From Clostridiaceae bacterium (lineage in GTDB: Bacteria; Bacillota; Clostridia; Oscillospirales; Acutalibacteraceae), in assembly GCA_904502175.1 (NCBI GenBank), contig CAJGDU010000005.1:1-22410 (forward strand): DNA of 22,410 bases. Direction: 5' to 3'. Of this stretch, positions 21,920 through 22,410 are shown piece by piece; the stretch's first letter is position 1; each line of letters begins with the position of its first letter. Below the pieces are notes generated by a model, which made no database searches, was not told the origin of the DNA, and was given only the letters and a program-made list of their open reading frames with translations. Made by a program: the position numbers and the translations under genes.

Positions 21920-22363
21920 TTAATGGAGGCGTTTGCCGCACTTCGGGCAGAAGTCGAAGTCGTCCACGATGGGGTATCCGCAGTGGGGACAGTTGAAAAC
22001 GTCGGAGCCACTGGCCTGGTTCTGCCCATCGCCGAAGAAGAAGTCTTTGATGCTGCCGGAGAACCCGCCGTCCGCGTAGTAGTTCGCGGAGCTCGACGTG
22101 AACAGGTCCGCCTCTTTGATCTCCACGTCCCGTCCTCGGGCGACCTGCTGTCCCACGTTCGCGTTCAGCTCGTAGACCTCGCCGTTCGGCAGCTGGACGT
22201 AGTAGTGTTTGTTCCACTTGAAGGTCGGGTTGAAAAAGAGCAGGAGCTGGGTGAAGGTCACGAAGACCGTCACGTTCACCGCGCGGCCGAGGTGGGAGAA
22301 GTAGACGGGGCGCTCGTAGTAAAGTGTGTCTTTGCCGTCATTGACGCCGATCATCAGAAACAT
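21920..22363 (-). CDS. Small protein with C-terminal zinc ribbon
   Basis: This 147-residue protein ends in a zinc ribbon, CPHCGYPIVDDFDFCPKCG, with Cys125, Cys128, Cys139 and Cys142. Residues 1-60 contain a hydrophobic stretch (VTVFVTFTQLLLFF, about 31-44) followed by NPTFKWNKHYYVQLPNGEVYELN. This resembles a group of short clostridial zinc-ribbon proteins I recall, in which an extra CxxC pair lies near residue 20. Here that place reads YFSHLG, so the first metal site seems lost. A Gly/Ser-rich linker with FFFGDGQNQ joins the halves. AAGGAGG lies seven bases before the ATG. No terminator is obvious after it. The function is not known. Confidence 0.8.
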   Translation of the reverse strand: MFLMIGVNDGKDTLYYERPVYFSHLGRAVNVTVFVTFTQLLLFFNPTFKWNKHYYVQLPNGEVYELNANVGQQVARGRDVEIKEADLFTSSSANYYADGGFSGSIKDFFFGDGQNQASGSDVFNCPHCGYPIVDDFDFCPKCGKRLH

Positions 22364-22410
22364 GTTCGTCCTCCTTGTTCTGTTCCGTCAGGAAATCTTT
22401 GTAGTGGTCC
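22338..22410 (-). CDS. C-terminal end of an unidentified gene, cut by window edge
   Basis: One minus-strand frame is open from the edge and reads DHYKDFLTEQNKEDEHVSDD followed by RRQ and a stop, a hydrophilic, protein-like ending. It would overlap the start of the zinc-ribbon gene by 26 bp, and the ribosome binding site of that gene would lie inside it. A second frame is also open but looks less like protein. Too short to identify. Confidence 0.35.
   Translation of the reverse strand, partial: DHYKDFLTEQNKEDEHVSDDRRQ

Overview
The window is a GC-rich stretch of a Bacillota-type chromosome, most likely an anaerobic member of the Clostridia. Reasons: strong AGGAGG-type ribosome binding sites before most genes, TTGAxx/TATAAT promoters in short AT-rich gaps, many ATGA stop/start overlaps, the anaerobic (early cobalt insertion) branch of corrin synthesis including CbiD, and Gram-positive style secreted proteins with no outer-membrane genes. 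Genus cannot be fixed from the sequence. No rRNA, tRNA, insertion sequence, phage gene or CRISPR array was seen. Every gap between genes is under 300 bp.

Left part (1-5936, all minus strand): reading leftwards, a pncB-HAD phosphatase pair and then the cobalamin genes cbiD, cobM(cbiF), cbiG and cobJ(cbiH), the last cut by the window edge. These four enzymes cover consecutive steps from cobalt-factor III to cobalt-precorrin-6A, and each junction within the cobalamin group is an ATGA overlap.

Middle part (5862-10502): a small XRE regulator transcribed divergently from pncB, followed by a two-gene short-chain ChrA transporter. Facing it is a minus-strand pair of an SLC13/DASS-type symporter and a lone amino-acid-type binding lipoprotein. 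Next comes a secreted SGNH hydrolase on the plus strand. Convergent gene ends are separated by perfect bidirectional terminators.

Right-centre (10500-19454, all minus): the most distinctive region. In transcription order it holds a divergent Lgt-like membrane protein, a LytS-type histidine kinase and a response regulator with a SARP-like output domain. Then follow a 1192-residue secreted surface protein with a repeated aromatic/glycine C-terminal tail, a second divergent Lgt-like protein, a nitrilase-superfamily hydrolase and a low-molecular-weight tyrosine phosphatase. Upstream of the surface protein gene lie four CT(G/T)A(C/A)A hexamers at exact 11-bp spacing, the layout SARP regulators recognise. 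A weaker three-copy version, with the same 10-bp distance to a possible -10 box, precedes the Lgt-like/kinase/regulator operon. I infer a self-regulated two-component circuit controlling a surface protein, with two Lgt-like enzymes of unknown substrate around it.

Right end (19625-22410, minus): an amidase-signature hydrolase coupled to a YhhQ-type queuosine precursor transporter with a structured leader, a zinc-ribbon protein, and the tail of a further gene.
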